Part shown: positions 20,633-31,966 of the stretch, one piece after another
Numbering within the stretch: the stretch's first letter is position 1
Layout of the letters: every line of letters starts with the position of its first letter
Source: Solen grandis
Taxonomy: Eukaryota; Mollusca; Bivalvia; Adapedonta; Solenidae
Assembly (NCBI GenBank): GCA_021229015.1
Contig: CM037791.1
Location: 53,914,798 to 53,978,797 of the forward strand
Length of the DNA stretch: 64,000 nt
Reading direction: 5' to 3'
The notes under the pieces: generated by a model
What the model was told of the DNA's origin: nothing
The model's input: only the letters and a program-made list of their open reading frames with translations
The model's database searches: none
Made by a program: the position numbers and the translations under genes

Positions 20633-22854
20633 AAATAAATGGTATTGCACAGTTTGCAAGAAATAAAGCTGAATCCACTGAAACTGGACAATATAAAAAA
20701 AGGTAACATTATTTTCTTTGAAGCACCGTGTGATGAATTACTCTGCATTGTTTGAAAACACAGCTACATTCCTGAGAAATGTCTAAATTCAAAATTCAAC
20801 TTCAGCAAGAGGTCATGGGCAGTGCATGAAATCAATATTACTGAACAACTCACATTGTTAACCTTGAAAATGATCCAAATAATTGTCCAACTTTTTGTGG
20901 CATGTATAATATAAGAACACTCTGAGGAAGGCGCTGGAGTTTTTACATCATAAGTTCGAAAACATTTGTTAAATTATTCATGACAAAGATGGAGCCAATC
21001 CCGAATCAAAATCATATGCCACACACTTGGACCTCAGCCACTGAGACCAGTTTATTTACGTGGATTTCTAATTCTGGACACTAAGAAGTGATACCGTCAA
21101 TCTGGTTTAAGCAGCCAGTCAAGGGATAAGACCATTTTGGCTTTAAGGTAGGTGACCGTCTAAATCAGGGGTCAATCAATGAGCCTCATAACCAATGAAT
21201 GTAACTTATTTTGCATTTTATATGCAAAAGTTGATTAAAATATATATTTTGTATAATAATGATTTCTGTTATAATTGTTTCAAATATATGTGACCGTACT
21301 AAATTAAAATCTTTATCCATCGGACATTTTGGATAATATTACAGACATTTTTGCCATCAGGATAATGTAATTTAACTTCAATGCAATAAATTGATATTTC
21401 AAAGCCTTTTACTTGTGAATAAATGTTAGAAAATAATAAATTCATTTTCCAGTAACAAACTTTCACTGGTAAACAATGACAAAGACACACAGGATATGTT
21501 AGTATTACAGATTACATTGTATTATTATAATTGGATGTATGACAGGTAACGGATTATTAACTTAATAATGCTTGAGAGTTTGTAGACGAGTCTAACGATA
21601 CCAGTTGATATGTCACCTATGGAGGTCTGACACCTGATCCTAACGATATACACAGTATGCATGATACACTGACAGGTATCATCCTGGAGACGTCTGGCAC
21701 GACCACTGACCGCCTAACGCAGGAATATCTTGCTGTTGAGAATGGCATTTTTTGGCTGTTTGGTGCTGCTTATTCCAGTGTTAGAATATAGTGGTTTTCG
21801 TTGGGGGGGATGTCAAACTGACTGCTAAAAGCATGAGAGAGACCATTGATACCAGGGCTTGCTTAACGCAGGTTAGATTGTACTAAAGATTAATCCCTAA
21901 CCTGAAATTTCATGGGTATTCTTCTAGAAGTCAGCTAATTGAATGTTACACTAAATTTAGGATAATTTCTGAAATAAAGAAGTTATATTGATGATGAATA
22001 TTTATAATGACCGAGGACAATCAGCGTGTGTATGTGTTGAAAATTAGATCAGCTTATGTGCAAAATCAACTTTTTTGAACAGCAAAGTTTAATTCCCTTT
22101 GGACATTTTTGCATATTGCTTATTATCGAGTACACTGGAACATTAACACATCCGGACAAACAAGCATTTATCCTAGTCAAAAGTGCTCACCTGAAACCAA
22201 ATGGTTTTGATCACGCATGACTACACCATCTGCAACTCAATCTAAATATAGCTACTGGTTCTCATTTCAACAGTTACTATGCATAACGAAGGTGAAACCA
22301 AATGCTAGATAATAATTTGAAAATGATATAATTTTTCTACAGGCTGGAATACTTTAATCCCAATTAATGCCACACTTATTTTTAAAAGATATTTCTTGTC
22401 TAGATCTGAAATTATTTTACAAAGAAGTAGACTGACATTTTAATCTTTCTCATATTTATACCTTATCGATTTTGGCCAAGAAAACACCTCATTTTACGAG
22501 TTTAAACTTAGATATTTCGCATTTTCACGATTTACTTAATTATCAGAAATAAACAATACTATTGGAACATGAAAACATATGAATATGCTTGTGTGACATT
22601 TTTTCATCAATGTTATTCAAAGATTGTATAATTTTTACAAACGAGTTACCCCTTTTTAGCAATTTACTTTACAAGTGCAGATGAAAATCATGCTAGAATC
22701 ATGTCTGGCTGACTATCTCTAGTCAGTTGCTTAGATTTACAACAATTTTATACATCCGTGAAATTTAAGCATACCTCTTTAACAAAATGTTCAAAGAGTA
22801 CAAAGAGTAAGAGAAATAATTGTGTATGTTAGAATTCTTATGACAAAATCTCTC
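20633..22854. other. No confident feature in 2.2 kb
   Basis: Mostly AT-rich. 21540-21730 is less AT-rich (ACGAGTCTAACGATACC..., ACGTCTGGCACGACC) but not coding-like. On the minus strand an ATG near 22200-22240 runs to CAG|GTGAGC, but all three frames upstream are closed, so at most it is a weak first-exon candidate and is not called. Confidence 0.4.
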
Positions 22855-23050
22855 TTAACCCTTTCCCTCATATATACTCATTTTGATGCTCTCAGTAGGT
22901 ATCATATAGAGCCTGATCTGCAGAAAACCAGTTAAACCTTACCAAATTTATTTACAAAATCCTCATTTCTAGACCACTGAGCAGGCTGATCTGGTTTTAT
23001 GCTGTTCGCATAGGTCTTTTTATGGTGTCCTCTATGAGGGAAAGGGTTAA
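22855..23050 (+). mobile_element. TTAA-flanked palindromic MITE family A, copy 4 (deleted)
   Basis: 196 bp. Both TTAA ends and terminal repeats are intact, but the left arm of the central palindrome is missing; the sequence jumps from GACCACTGAG to CAGGCTGATCTGG. Confidence 0.9.
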
Positions 23051-23964
23051 CTAAGTTACATGTTTAATAAAACAGGGCAGTGGATTGTACAAAAAAGAGC
23101 CCGATTGTAAAATTTCAAGGCATTTTGGCAACTGTTTCTGACAATTCAACATCAGATTTTAGCCTTTACTGTAAAGCCATTCTGTAGAATATACATCACA
23201 CTGTTGTTTCTTTTTACTATTTTAAGAGTTTTAAAGAACTTCTCCATATTTGGCATGCACAATGTCAGCAAAGCATTATTTCTTTGGAAGAAAAACAAAC
23301 CCTAGTATAATCTCACACATAACAAAAATTAATGTCATCATTTTTATTTCAGTAACCTGTTCATCATGAAGACAGTTTTTGGCCATTTCTCTATTTGACT
23401 TGGTAGAGCACAAGGAAAAAGTTGAGGAGTTTATTTTTTCTGAAATAGCAGGGGATCCATGTGAAAACTTGCTAATTTGCAGACAAAAAACTAGCCATAT
23501 CAGATCAGCACTCAAGGAGCTGTGGTGAGCTCTGGTCATTACCAATGCTGACCCCTCATAATGTCAGAGCTTTATAAACCCAGATCTGCCTGCCAAATTG
23601 TTGTCCCAGTATTTTATAAATGTTTGAGTTGAAACCAAATGCACCTACACAAAAATAGCCATTATGTGAATTTCATCCTAAAAAAAACTCTGAGAATATC
23701 TTTTCACAAAAAAGATACAATTGGACAAAAATGCAAGTTGCAGCTTTCTCATTCTAGTTTAGCTAACAATCAACATAAAGAGTTTTTATGTTTGTGTTTT
23801 TTTTCCAAAACTTTGTGGATTTTCCATATATTTCTTCTACTTTGGAATATGAAAATTTATTCTAGTAATAACTTAAGTCCACAAACTTTTGAAACACCCC
23901 TCATACACCATGTTTACAATCTCAACAGTACCACAACAAAAAATAAGTATGTAATAAAACTATG
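23051..23964. other. Spacer with chance open frames
   Basis: An 89-codon minus frame (23276-23545) and the first part of a 135-codon plus frame (23639-24046) are present. Both are AT-driven in composition and lack recognisable motifs. The plus frame runs into the duplicated repeat at 23965, which argues against a gene. Confidence 0.4.
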
Positions 23965-24190
23965 TTTTTTTTCGGCAGCTTGTCAATTTTACAATGCAAA
24001 TCAAATTTCTGCTAGAGAGTTCCAACAATTAAGCAGAGTACTCTAGATTGTCAATGCTATTAAGAGTATAAGATGGATACTTAGTTTTGACAAATTCCAG
24101 TATAGATTTAATAAAAAACAAAAAAAACAAAATTCATCATTTTTGGGGGCAGATTTATAAATAGTGAAAAACAATGTTTATTTACAATAA
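23965..24190 (+). repeat. Diverged duplicate B (paired with 8850-9120)
   Basis: Ordered shared blocks with 8850-9120 are listed there. Both copies are in the same orientation about 15.1 kb apart. Confidence 0.55.
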
Positions 24191-24659
24191 TAATTCAGTT
24201 TGCTTTTGAGCCTTTTTTTTTTCAAAATCTTCACCACCTGTGTAAAGAATAGTGTCAATTTTATTACTACAATACAGTTCAGATTGTAATTACTGGACGT
24301 CGCTATATGACTGAATCCTGTCGAAGCGACGGTAAACTCAAATAGTCAAGTCTAGTCAGATTGTCAACAACAGCTGTTAACTTGTTTGAATTTGATGATC
24401 TCATATCTTACACGAGTAATTCTATTTGATATTAAGCGTTAATATTTTGACTTATATTGTTGATATATACGGTCAGTAGAAACAAGATGATGAATACCCC
24501 CAGATACTGCTTCATCACAGTTAATGAAACAGTCTTGACAAAGATAAAGGATAAAAGTAAAAACACACAAAGCTCCGATACACTTAAAATGCATCCCAGA
24601 CAAAAATATTCAACAACTATGACTCATTTAAAATTGAGCTGAACAAGACATGCCAAGGA

Positions 24660-25230
24660 TATGTGCAAACTATAAATGCCGATAAGTTTTATCAAAATAT
24701 GACCAAAAGTTACTCAGAAATAGACCAGGTAAGAAATATTATAAGGAGATGACTCAATGAAAAATGAAGCAAACACGACAGGCTTGCAATATGAGCAAGT
24801 AGGCTTGTTATTTATAATTGCTGTAAACTTAAATAAAAAACTGACCAATGGTAGTTGAGAAATAGTATGGATAAAATATCTTCAATGAATATAACAAAAG
24901 GCCATAACTCATAAAAATGAAGGCATTCATGATGTGCCAACAATATACCCAACATGACTTTGTACTTTTTAATATTGCAAATTTAATCTATATCAGACCA
25001 ATGGTAGCCAAGAAAAAAACGCGGACAAAATATATTTAAGAAATATAACAAAGGGCTATAATTCATTTAAAATCAAGCCAATCATGACATGCTTATTACT
25101 CATCAGTCTTGTAAATATTAATCAAAATCCAATCAAAGGTAGCCGAAAAAAAGGGCATACAAACCTTGTCTACAGACTAATGGACTGACTGACCAAAGTG
25201 ACTCCAATATAGCCCCCATATGCTTTGTAT
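24660..25230. repeat. Degenerate tandem repeat of about 145 bp, pearl-like core
   Basis: Units repeat GACCAATGGTAG(C/T)(C/T)(A/G)AGAAA, CATAACTCAT(A/T)(A/T)AAA and ATGACATGC-type blocks near 24700, 24845, 24998 and 25130. The array closes with ACAAACCTTGTCTACAGACT and a GACTGACTGACC run, reminiscent of the right end of pearl-like elements. It is old and strongly diverged. Confidence 0.5.
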
Positions 25231-25536
25231 CTGGAGATATGATAATAATAGCAAGATATCAGCACCAGCAATGAAATAGTTATCTTTTCCTAGATTTATA
25301 TTGACAGAGTAGTCTTAAAAGCAGCTCGTTTACAGATAGTCGTTGTCTAAGAATATGATTTTTAACAATATGTATGTACTACCCATCTACAGATGAAATG
25401 TCACCCAAAGCAACCGTGATCGTAAAAAAATTGGGCGGTTTCCCCATCACAGGCAATACCATCAGACGATACTGAAACTATATTTAGACTGATAAAATCT
25501 ATATTTAGATTCTTTCACTTCAAAGGATGAACTTAC
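25231..25536. other. No recognisable feature
   Basis: Spacer, presumed first intron if the candidate exon at 25537 is real. Confidence 0.4.
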
Positions 25537-25569
25537 AAAATCGCCATCCTGAACTGGTGAAGATGCCAT
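25537..25569 (-). CDS. Candidate first coding exon (MASSPVQDGDF)
   Basis: On the minus strand an ATG in good context (ACACAACATGG) opens eleven codons, MASSPVQDGDF, ending exactly at a canonical GTAAGT donor. The exon is phase 0. It fits a first coding exon with further exons at lower coordinates, none of which I could place. A second minus-strand donor lies at 26205. Chance cannot be excluded for so short an exon. Confidence 0.35.
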
Positions 25570-26205
25570 GTTGTGTAACATGTTCTTTAGAATATTGTAA
25601 ATTTAACCGATTTCCTCAAAGCTGTGTTTATGAAAAAAGTTTTTTCCTGTGCAATGTGAACTACACTTTCCAAGTTTATTCGTAGGGAAACAAATACTTC
25701 ACCAACATTAATGAGGGAAAGTAGAAAATTATTATTTAATTTCTACTGATCATCTGTGAAGGAGCTGCTTTAATGCAGCATGGATTAATGTCCGATTGGT
25801 TTAGAAAGCTATGATGTCATAACAGCATGTAATGTTCACATAGATTTTAAAAGTTTGGACTAGAGTGTTTGATTTTATCCTCATGTAGGACTGGTGTTCC
25901 ATCTGACATACCAAGGTGATGTAACATTGATGCATTATTCTGTTAGCACTCAACATGCTCCCTAGAAACCTGTCAATTTGAATTGAGGGCACAAAAACGT
26001 TGACACTTTTTTCCTCATCAGAACATTTTTTGCTTCCAAGGCAACCTTAACATGCATGGCAGCTGCATATGCATCTCAGAGCTTGCTGCATAAAAAAATA
26101 TGCGCCAATTAATAGAGTTCATGAAAATCATGCAAAATTGTCTGATTTTAATGTGTTTAAGTGACATTGATATGGAGAGATAGCTACTGGGGACGGGTCT
26201 CTTAC
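25570..26205. other. Spacer, no confident feature
   Basis: Contains short frames only. Confidence 0.4.
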
Positions 26206-26280
26206 CTCTGCTCTCCATGTTTTCACGTCCGTGGAAACCGATGTCAGGTTTCCTCCGTCAGGATGATATTGACATAAATT
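26206..26280 (-). CDS. Candidate 5' exon, 5' UTR plus MESR
   Basis: A GC-rich patch in AT-rich surroundings. On the minus strand it reads ...GTTTCCACGGACGTGAAAAC, then ATGGAGAGCAGAG, then GTAAGAG. The ATG has a favourable Kozak context and the exon breaks after MESR plus one base. It may be an alternative first exon for the gene proposed at 25537 or a separate transcript start. No acceptor AG is visible upstream, which fits a first exon. Confidence 0.25.
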
Positions 26281-26749
26281 GATGGTGATTTGCAGACAGT
26301 GTGTGGATTTCATCAAAATTTCATGTTGTTTCTTTCTTGTCCTTTACATCTTTTTAACACAATGCTTGGCAGAACTTTTGAAATTTATGTTTAAAAAATG
26401 GTTAATAGGTGTGGAAGTTCTTTTGAAAAAAAAAAAGAGAATTAAACTGTGTACATCATTAACTATGTTGATAACAAAAGGAGATAATTGATAAACAGTA
26501 TTAATGGTTTAATTCTGTTTATGTTGTTTTGAATTTTTTAAATTTTAAAAAAGGTTTGTTCAGTTTATGATAATTTTTATGATATTTTTAATTACTGTTA
26601 CCTGAAAGCAAGGTGATGAAAAACATCACTGTTGTTCCTTGTATACCTGCTTGATCTTTTTACATTTGATGATTTAGTTTTGATCATTAGCATATTGAAC
26701 ATTCAGCTATAAACCTTATAAAAATCACTGTGAAACTGTTTCTTCCCAG

Positions 26750-26797
26750 GGGATGTTCTATAATTTTGTGGATCTAAGTGGTGTAGAAGTTTTATAA
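26750..26797 (+). CDS. Candidate terminal exon
   Basis: A strong acceptor (CTGTTTCTTCCCAG) precedes GMFYNFVDLSGVEVL and TAA at 26795-26797. A possible AATAAA lies near 27439. No upstream exon was found, so confidence is low. Confidence 0.2.
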   Translation, partial: GMFYNFVDLSGVEVL

Positions 26798-26809
26798 AGG
26801 ATGGTCTAT

Positions 26810-26832
26810 TTTTTTTTTTTTTTTTTTTTTAC
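26810..26832. repeat. Poly-T tract
   Basis: A run of about 20 T. Confidence 0.9.
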
Positions 26833-26999
26833 AGTTTTGCAAGGGTTTTTCAAGAGATGTGTTGAGCTATTCAACAGTTCTATTATAATGTGCAGTTATA
26901 ATTATATCTGTACATCTGTACATTTAAATTATTGTATTATTACTGTTCAATTTTTTATAAATAATACTAGTATATAGTTTATGTTGCCCAACAAATGAT

Positions 27000-27046
27000 A
27001 TGGCAGCAATGCGCACATTCTTTTTAACTTTCTTATGTTTGGCATG
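27000..27046 (+). CDS. Candidate first exon with signal peptide
   Basis: ATGGCAGCAATGCGC opens MAAMRTFFLTFLCLA plus two bases, ending at a canonical GTAAGT. A basic residue, a hydrophobic run FFLTFLCLA and small residues form a classic secretory signal peptide, so the product would enter the ER. A five-codon upstream ORF (ATGTTGCCCAACAAATGA) ends just at the start. The phase (two bases left over) is compatible with the exon candidates at 42442 and 59747, but that is a one-in-three coincidence each and no join is claimed. Confidence 0.35.
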
Positions 27047-27497
27047 GTAAGTAATGTTGCATCCCTGCATATGGTTTGATGTCAGTTCTGAAGAAATGTT
27101 TTAATTTAGTTAGAATGTTGTGTTTGAAAAATATGGGGACCAAACTTTTGTAAAATTTGAGAATTTATTCACACCTTATTATTAGCAATGTACTACCATT
27201 AATATCATATTACTATAAAACTGATTCATTTTATATCAATATTGTATTTTTTTTTATTTGTTTAATTGTTTACATGTACATTAATGGCAAGGACTGGTAT
27301 CCATTGTTTACTGTTTGTTTGTAATATGTGATTGATTGATCATTTGATTAATTGATGTGTGTGTTATTGTACAAGAATGTCAATTAATTTACAGAGAATC
27401 ATGGTGTGTGTGATATAGTCCCAACACATTAAGAAAAATAAAAGATGTCTGATGTCTTCTCATTCTGTCAATTTCCCCGACCCCTGTACAAGATGCC
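27047..27497. other. No recognisable feature
   Basis: AT-rich. Would be intron if the exon at 27000 is real. Confidence 0.4.
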
Positions 27498-27738
27498 TTA
27501 ACCCTTTCCCTCATAAAGGATACCATGAAAAGACCTATGCGAACAGCATAAAACCAGATCAGCCTGCAAGTAACTAGCAGGCTGATCAGGTTTTATGCTG
27601 TTCGCTGCTCCTCAGTGTCTGGTAATGAGGATTTTACAATTAAATTTGGTAAGGTTTGAGTTTGGCTTTCTGCAGATCAGGCTTTATGTGGTACCTATTG
27701 AGTGCGTCAAAATGAGTCTATATGAGGGAAAGGGTTAA
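27498..27738 (-). mobile_element. TTAA-flanked palindromic MITE family A, copy 5
   Basis: 241 bp in reverse orientation to copies 1-4. Both TTAA ends are perfect and the palindrome is intact. Confidence 0.9.
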
Positions 27739-28582
27739 CTATTTTTCTTCTTATTTTTGCAATGTATCTTGTGGCTTCTCAAGAATTATTTATACAACAT
27801 ACTCAGAATGAACTTATTTAATGAGCAGAAACTGGCCCAGTGTTGAACTCATCCGAGATTTCAGGTAAAGAAATATTCTGACATGTTACATGAAGATCAG
27901 GCCAAAAAAGTATGCCAAATACAATTTACCCCTGATCTAGATGCAAGGGAATAAAAAATAGACAAACTTTTCTGGATTATATGGTGAACTCAGAAGATAT
28001 CCCATGAAACATTCCGTGAATTTAGTAATGATAAAGTACTGGTTGAAAATATTACAGTCACACAACCCTTTAAATGTTATTATATATAAAATGCAGCCAG
28101 AGGTTGCTGATTGTGGAATAATATACAGTGGTTTAAATGATCAAAAGTATAAAAATATTATTAAAAAAAATTAGGTCTTGGGAACTTACTGGTAATGCAA
28201 AGTACATTAATGTTTAATTTTTTTCTGTCATTAGACAAAGGCTAATAGATGTCTTTAAATTATCATGGTACAGTGATGTAAATAACTCAAGTAGACTTTC
28301 ATCCTATTGTCTATATAAACATGAATTCGAAACTAAATGATACTTCTGTATTTTTGTAGGTGGCCTTAGATGCAAAAATTCAAACCTCTTATGTCTTCCG
28401 ATTCTACAAAAATAATAACTAATACAGCAAAATATGTATTTTTTGCATTTAAACAAAGAAATATTTAATTGTTGAATTATGTCATTTCTTTGTCTATGTT
28501 ACCCGTTTCGTGCTATTTGTCTAAGAAAAACATTATTATATGTATATACGAATTTAGTTTTGCACCACTTTACATATGTATT
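27739..28582. other. No recognisable feature
   Basis: AT-rich spacer. Confidence 0.5.
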
Positions 28583-28886
28583 TGTCCCCAGTGACCGAGT
28601 TTTAGAGCATCTGCCTTGGGATCGGGAGGTCGTGGGTTTGATCCTCGACCACAACATACCGAAGTCTTAAGAATTAATACTGGTATAGCTCCCTTGCTTG
28701 GCACTCAGTATATAAGGGTAGTTCCAGAACTGGTTGGCCCAGTGTCAGGATCATGTGACTGGGTGTAGTATCATGCCACATGTCTACGGCGTGATACTGC
28801 AGTGTGGCAGCACTATATCTGTCCCAAGTAGACATCGTCTCCAAATGACTGAAATACTGTTGGTAGGACATTAAACCAAACAAACA
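28583..28886 (+). mobile_element. tRNA-derived SINE, family A, copy 2
   Basis: Starts TCCCCAGTGACCGAGTTTTA (A box), then GGTCGTGGGTTTGATCCTCG (B box), and ends GGACATTAAACCAAACAAAC. Full-length match to the minus-strand copy at 10331-10634. The short minus-strand frame over it is not a gene. Confidence 0.85.
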
Positions 28887-29011
28887 TAATTATTATGTAT
28901 TCATTTGTATGGCTATAGATGTTGTAAATGTTTAATGCCAAAAAAACAAAAAACATGTTATGATCATAGTGAAGACACAAAGCAATCTTTTTTTAATTTA
29001 AAAAAAAAAAA

Positions 29012-29150
29012 GATGATGATGATGATGATGTACACAGATGATGAAGATCAACATCATCATCATCATCATTACAACATGAGAATGATGCCTATGATAATAG
29101 TTAGGATGATGATGCTGTGACGATGATAATAATAATATGATGATGATAAC
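29012..29150. repeat. GAT and CAT trinucleotide arrays in inverted order
   Basis: (GAT)n from about 29012 is followed by (CAT)n ending near 29072, then scattered GATGAT/AATAAT. The opposed arrays could form a hairpin. His- and Met-rich open frames on both strands (28905-29252) come from this. Confidence 0.9.
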
Positions 29151-30523
29151 AATAATTAATGGCAGAGGAAACTGACGTCTGTGACTGAATATCGAGGGCT
29201 CAACGCAATACTGTCGTAACTCCATTTTTTTCACAAAATGATGTTTTTGCATTTTTCACATTATATTACAATGCTCTATCTGTGGAAATAATTTTTTGAA
29301 AAAATATTTGTATTTAAGTAGTAAAAATGAAAAATGGTCCAAAAGTAGTATAATTATTTGGTTGATTTCATTTGTGCAACACTGTCGTAACTTGAGTTAC
29401 ATACAGTGTTGCACTGAAAAACATGCACATTTTGAATCAAATGATGTGCAACACTGTAGTATCTCCACAATATTTTTACACAATGATGTCATAATTCATA
29501 ATGATGATGTCATAGTACTGTGATGTCACTAAGTACTTGAAATAAATACAGTTAACATTTATTCAACTTATTTAACTAATATTTTACGACTTGCTATTAT
29601 GGAATCCAAACACTTTTTAAGATTCATTTATCATACCAGTCCTGTCAAGTCAAAAACTTTTGGTATGACACTCACTTTTTCAGACCTAAACTCACAAATG
29701 CCTAGAGATATCAAAAAGTAAATACTTTTAATAACAAGAATGTCTTTTAAAACAAGATATGCAGCAATTATGGGTATTAAAGTGATGCATAATGTAGTAC
29801 GGTTATATGATATACATGTACAAATTATTATCTGTGAATAGTTTCATACTTGGAATCAAATTAAGCAAAGATAAAGCATCCATTCCACTGCAATCAGCAG
29901 AAAAAAACAATATGGACTATAACTGTCATTCAGTGAATAGAACTGTAATATATTTTTTTGATTGTGCAGAATAACATTTGGTCCGGAAACAGGTCTGTGT
30001 GCATCCAAGAGAAGTGTTTTGATAAAACAACAATGTATTTATCAAATAAACTGTAATTCAGTCAGGATAATTTAGTGAATATATAGCAAACATATATTTC
30101 AGCTAGTTATCTTAACAAAGAATTATGTGTAACTTTTTCTCCAAAGAAGATCTATAGGAATTTTTTTATCAAAGAAAATCATTCAAATATTCATTTAGTC
30201 TTATCTTACACCATAAACTGCAGATAGGTCAATGTAAGGTAGACATTTACAGTGAAAAAACAACAACAAAATCAATTATCCCCACCAATAAGTTGTACTT
30301 CAAACTGATTGAGGTATTATTAATTGTCGTGTGATGTATCTTACACTTTTGTGACATATGGTGACATGAAGTGCACAGAGCAAAATAATTCGAAAGTGAC
30401 ATTTGAAGATTGTATTTGCTAAGTTTTTTAAATTCACTTATTTCCTTTTACTTCCCAAAGTTGAGGTCATTTATGATATTTGGTTGGATGGAAATTTATC
30501 CTGAAACCCAGTATACTGTTTAT

Positions 30524-30650
30524 TGTGTTGCCTGCTGTAAGCAGAAGCGACACATAAGGATCATTTTTCTGTCTTCTGTCTTTCCGTCCATCCCTTCGTC
30601 TGTCTGCCCGTTATGCATCAGCAGGTGACACGTGTGTTCCAGAGAACACT
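30524..30650. repeat. Mini pearl-type repeat
   Basis: TGTGTTGCCTGC at 30524 and GCAGGTGACACG at 30621 are inverted and match the termini of the 881-1870 element, including its flank (GTGTTCC...GGAACAC type). Between them is only a TCTGTC/TCCGTCC microsatellite remnant. The tandem core is absent. Confidence 0.5.
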
Positions 30651-31129
30651 TTTGTTTTTGTCAAAATATATGTGTTCTAGATGGTGCCACACTCATGTTT
30701 TCAGTCCTAAACAGTCTCAAAACTAGATAATAAACCATTATTTTTTGCTTTTACTGCTGAAACACAGTTTTTCAGTCACAAACAATTAAAAATATTGGAA
30801 TTTGAAATTAGTTGTTTCACTAGGTAGCAGTTGTCCAAAACAAGAAATTTAGGGCCAACTCTAAATGAATCATTTAGACAACAAACTTATTGATAAAAGC
30901 TTATTAAGAAGAAAATGAAATTAAGTTTTTTGTGTATTAATTGATCAATTTAAAATTAGTTTGTCTGTGTCAGCTATTTTTTTCATACAGAAATACATTT
31001 ACTATCTCTTGTAGAAATATCTACCTTTAAGTTCTGACATACTACTTTACAGCTTTACTTTACTTGGATCTATAGGTAATACTTATTTGTAGTCTACCTT
31101 CAAGCTAGTGCTCGATCAGCCAACATGAC

Positions 31130-31388
31130 ATGTTTACCTCGGATCATTGAATATATTTGTTAATTCCGTAGGAGCAGCTGTCAGACATATGGTGCTAGGA
31201 AGTCATATGCATGACCTGAAAAAAACCTCACAGGTTCCCATTAATACACCTGGGTGGAGTGGATCAATTCAAGGTTAATTGCATACTCAAGGAAACAGGC
31301 AGCCACACGACCTAGATTCAAACCATGAACCCTTGATCCTGAGATGTGCCGTCCTATCAGTGACAATCACTGAACTACCCTGCTCTTC
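31130..31388 (-). mobile_element. tRNA-derived SINE, family C
   Basis: Read on the minus strand: GGGTAGTTCAGTGATTGTCA (A box), then GTTCATGGTTTGAATCTAGG (B box), then a non-tRNA body. Single copy in the window, so its ends are approximate. Nested in the 4.8-kb element. Confidence 0.6.
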
Positions 31389-31727
31389 TTTCATTTAATT
31401 TTGTTCAGCAAATGCTGTCTTAATAATGGTCTTTAAATGCTTAAAGTGTAAAGTTTTAAACTTATCCTCTAATGCCATGATGAACTGCACCAGTTTCTAT
31501 TTAAAATTCTTCACATTTCTCACCATGCTCTAAGCACATGCTACAACAATCCGTCAGGGTTGTGAAGAGTTTGGCAGTAGAAAAACAATGTGTCACCAAT
31601 ATTGTATGTACATTGATTAGACAATTGATTTTCCAACATCCAACTGGAAAGATGAAATTATGGGTTGTATTTTAGACAGACCAAATTTATATAGATACAT
31701 GTATAATTTGGATGATGTTGATGTATT

Positions 31728-31966
31728 GGGGTTTACCGTCACTGCGATAGTATTTCAATCATATAGCGACGTCCAGCTAATTACAAGTTGAGGAAGACCC
31801 CGAGTACACAGAGGTACCCAATTAGAACCACCGACCTACCCCAAGCCAGCTGAAAGGCTTCCTCACATGAAAAATCCAAAGTCCCTACCGGGATTCAAAC
31901 CCACAGTGGTGAGGGGCTGAGAGATTTGTAGTCCACGACTGTAACCGCTCGGCCACGGCGGCCCCT
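31728..31966 (-). mobile_element. tRNA-derived SINE, family B (class II tRNA head), copy 1
   Basis: On the minus strand it starts GGGGCCGCCGTGGCCGAGCG (Leu/Ser-type A box with a long variable region), then GTGGGTTTGAATCCCGGTAG (B box). The body ends in GTCGCTATATGATTGAAATA-type sequence shared with 41946-42045. Nested in the 4.8-kb element. Confidence 0.7.

Noticed and set aside
23639..24046. 135-codon plus frame, one of the longest non-satellite frames
   Set aside because: AT-driven composition, runs into a dispersed repeat, no motif or splice support.
28905..29252. His-rich and Met-rich frames on both strands
   Set aside because: Products of GAT/CAT microsatellites.
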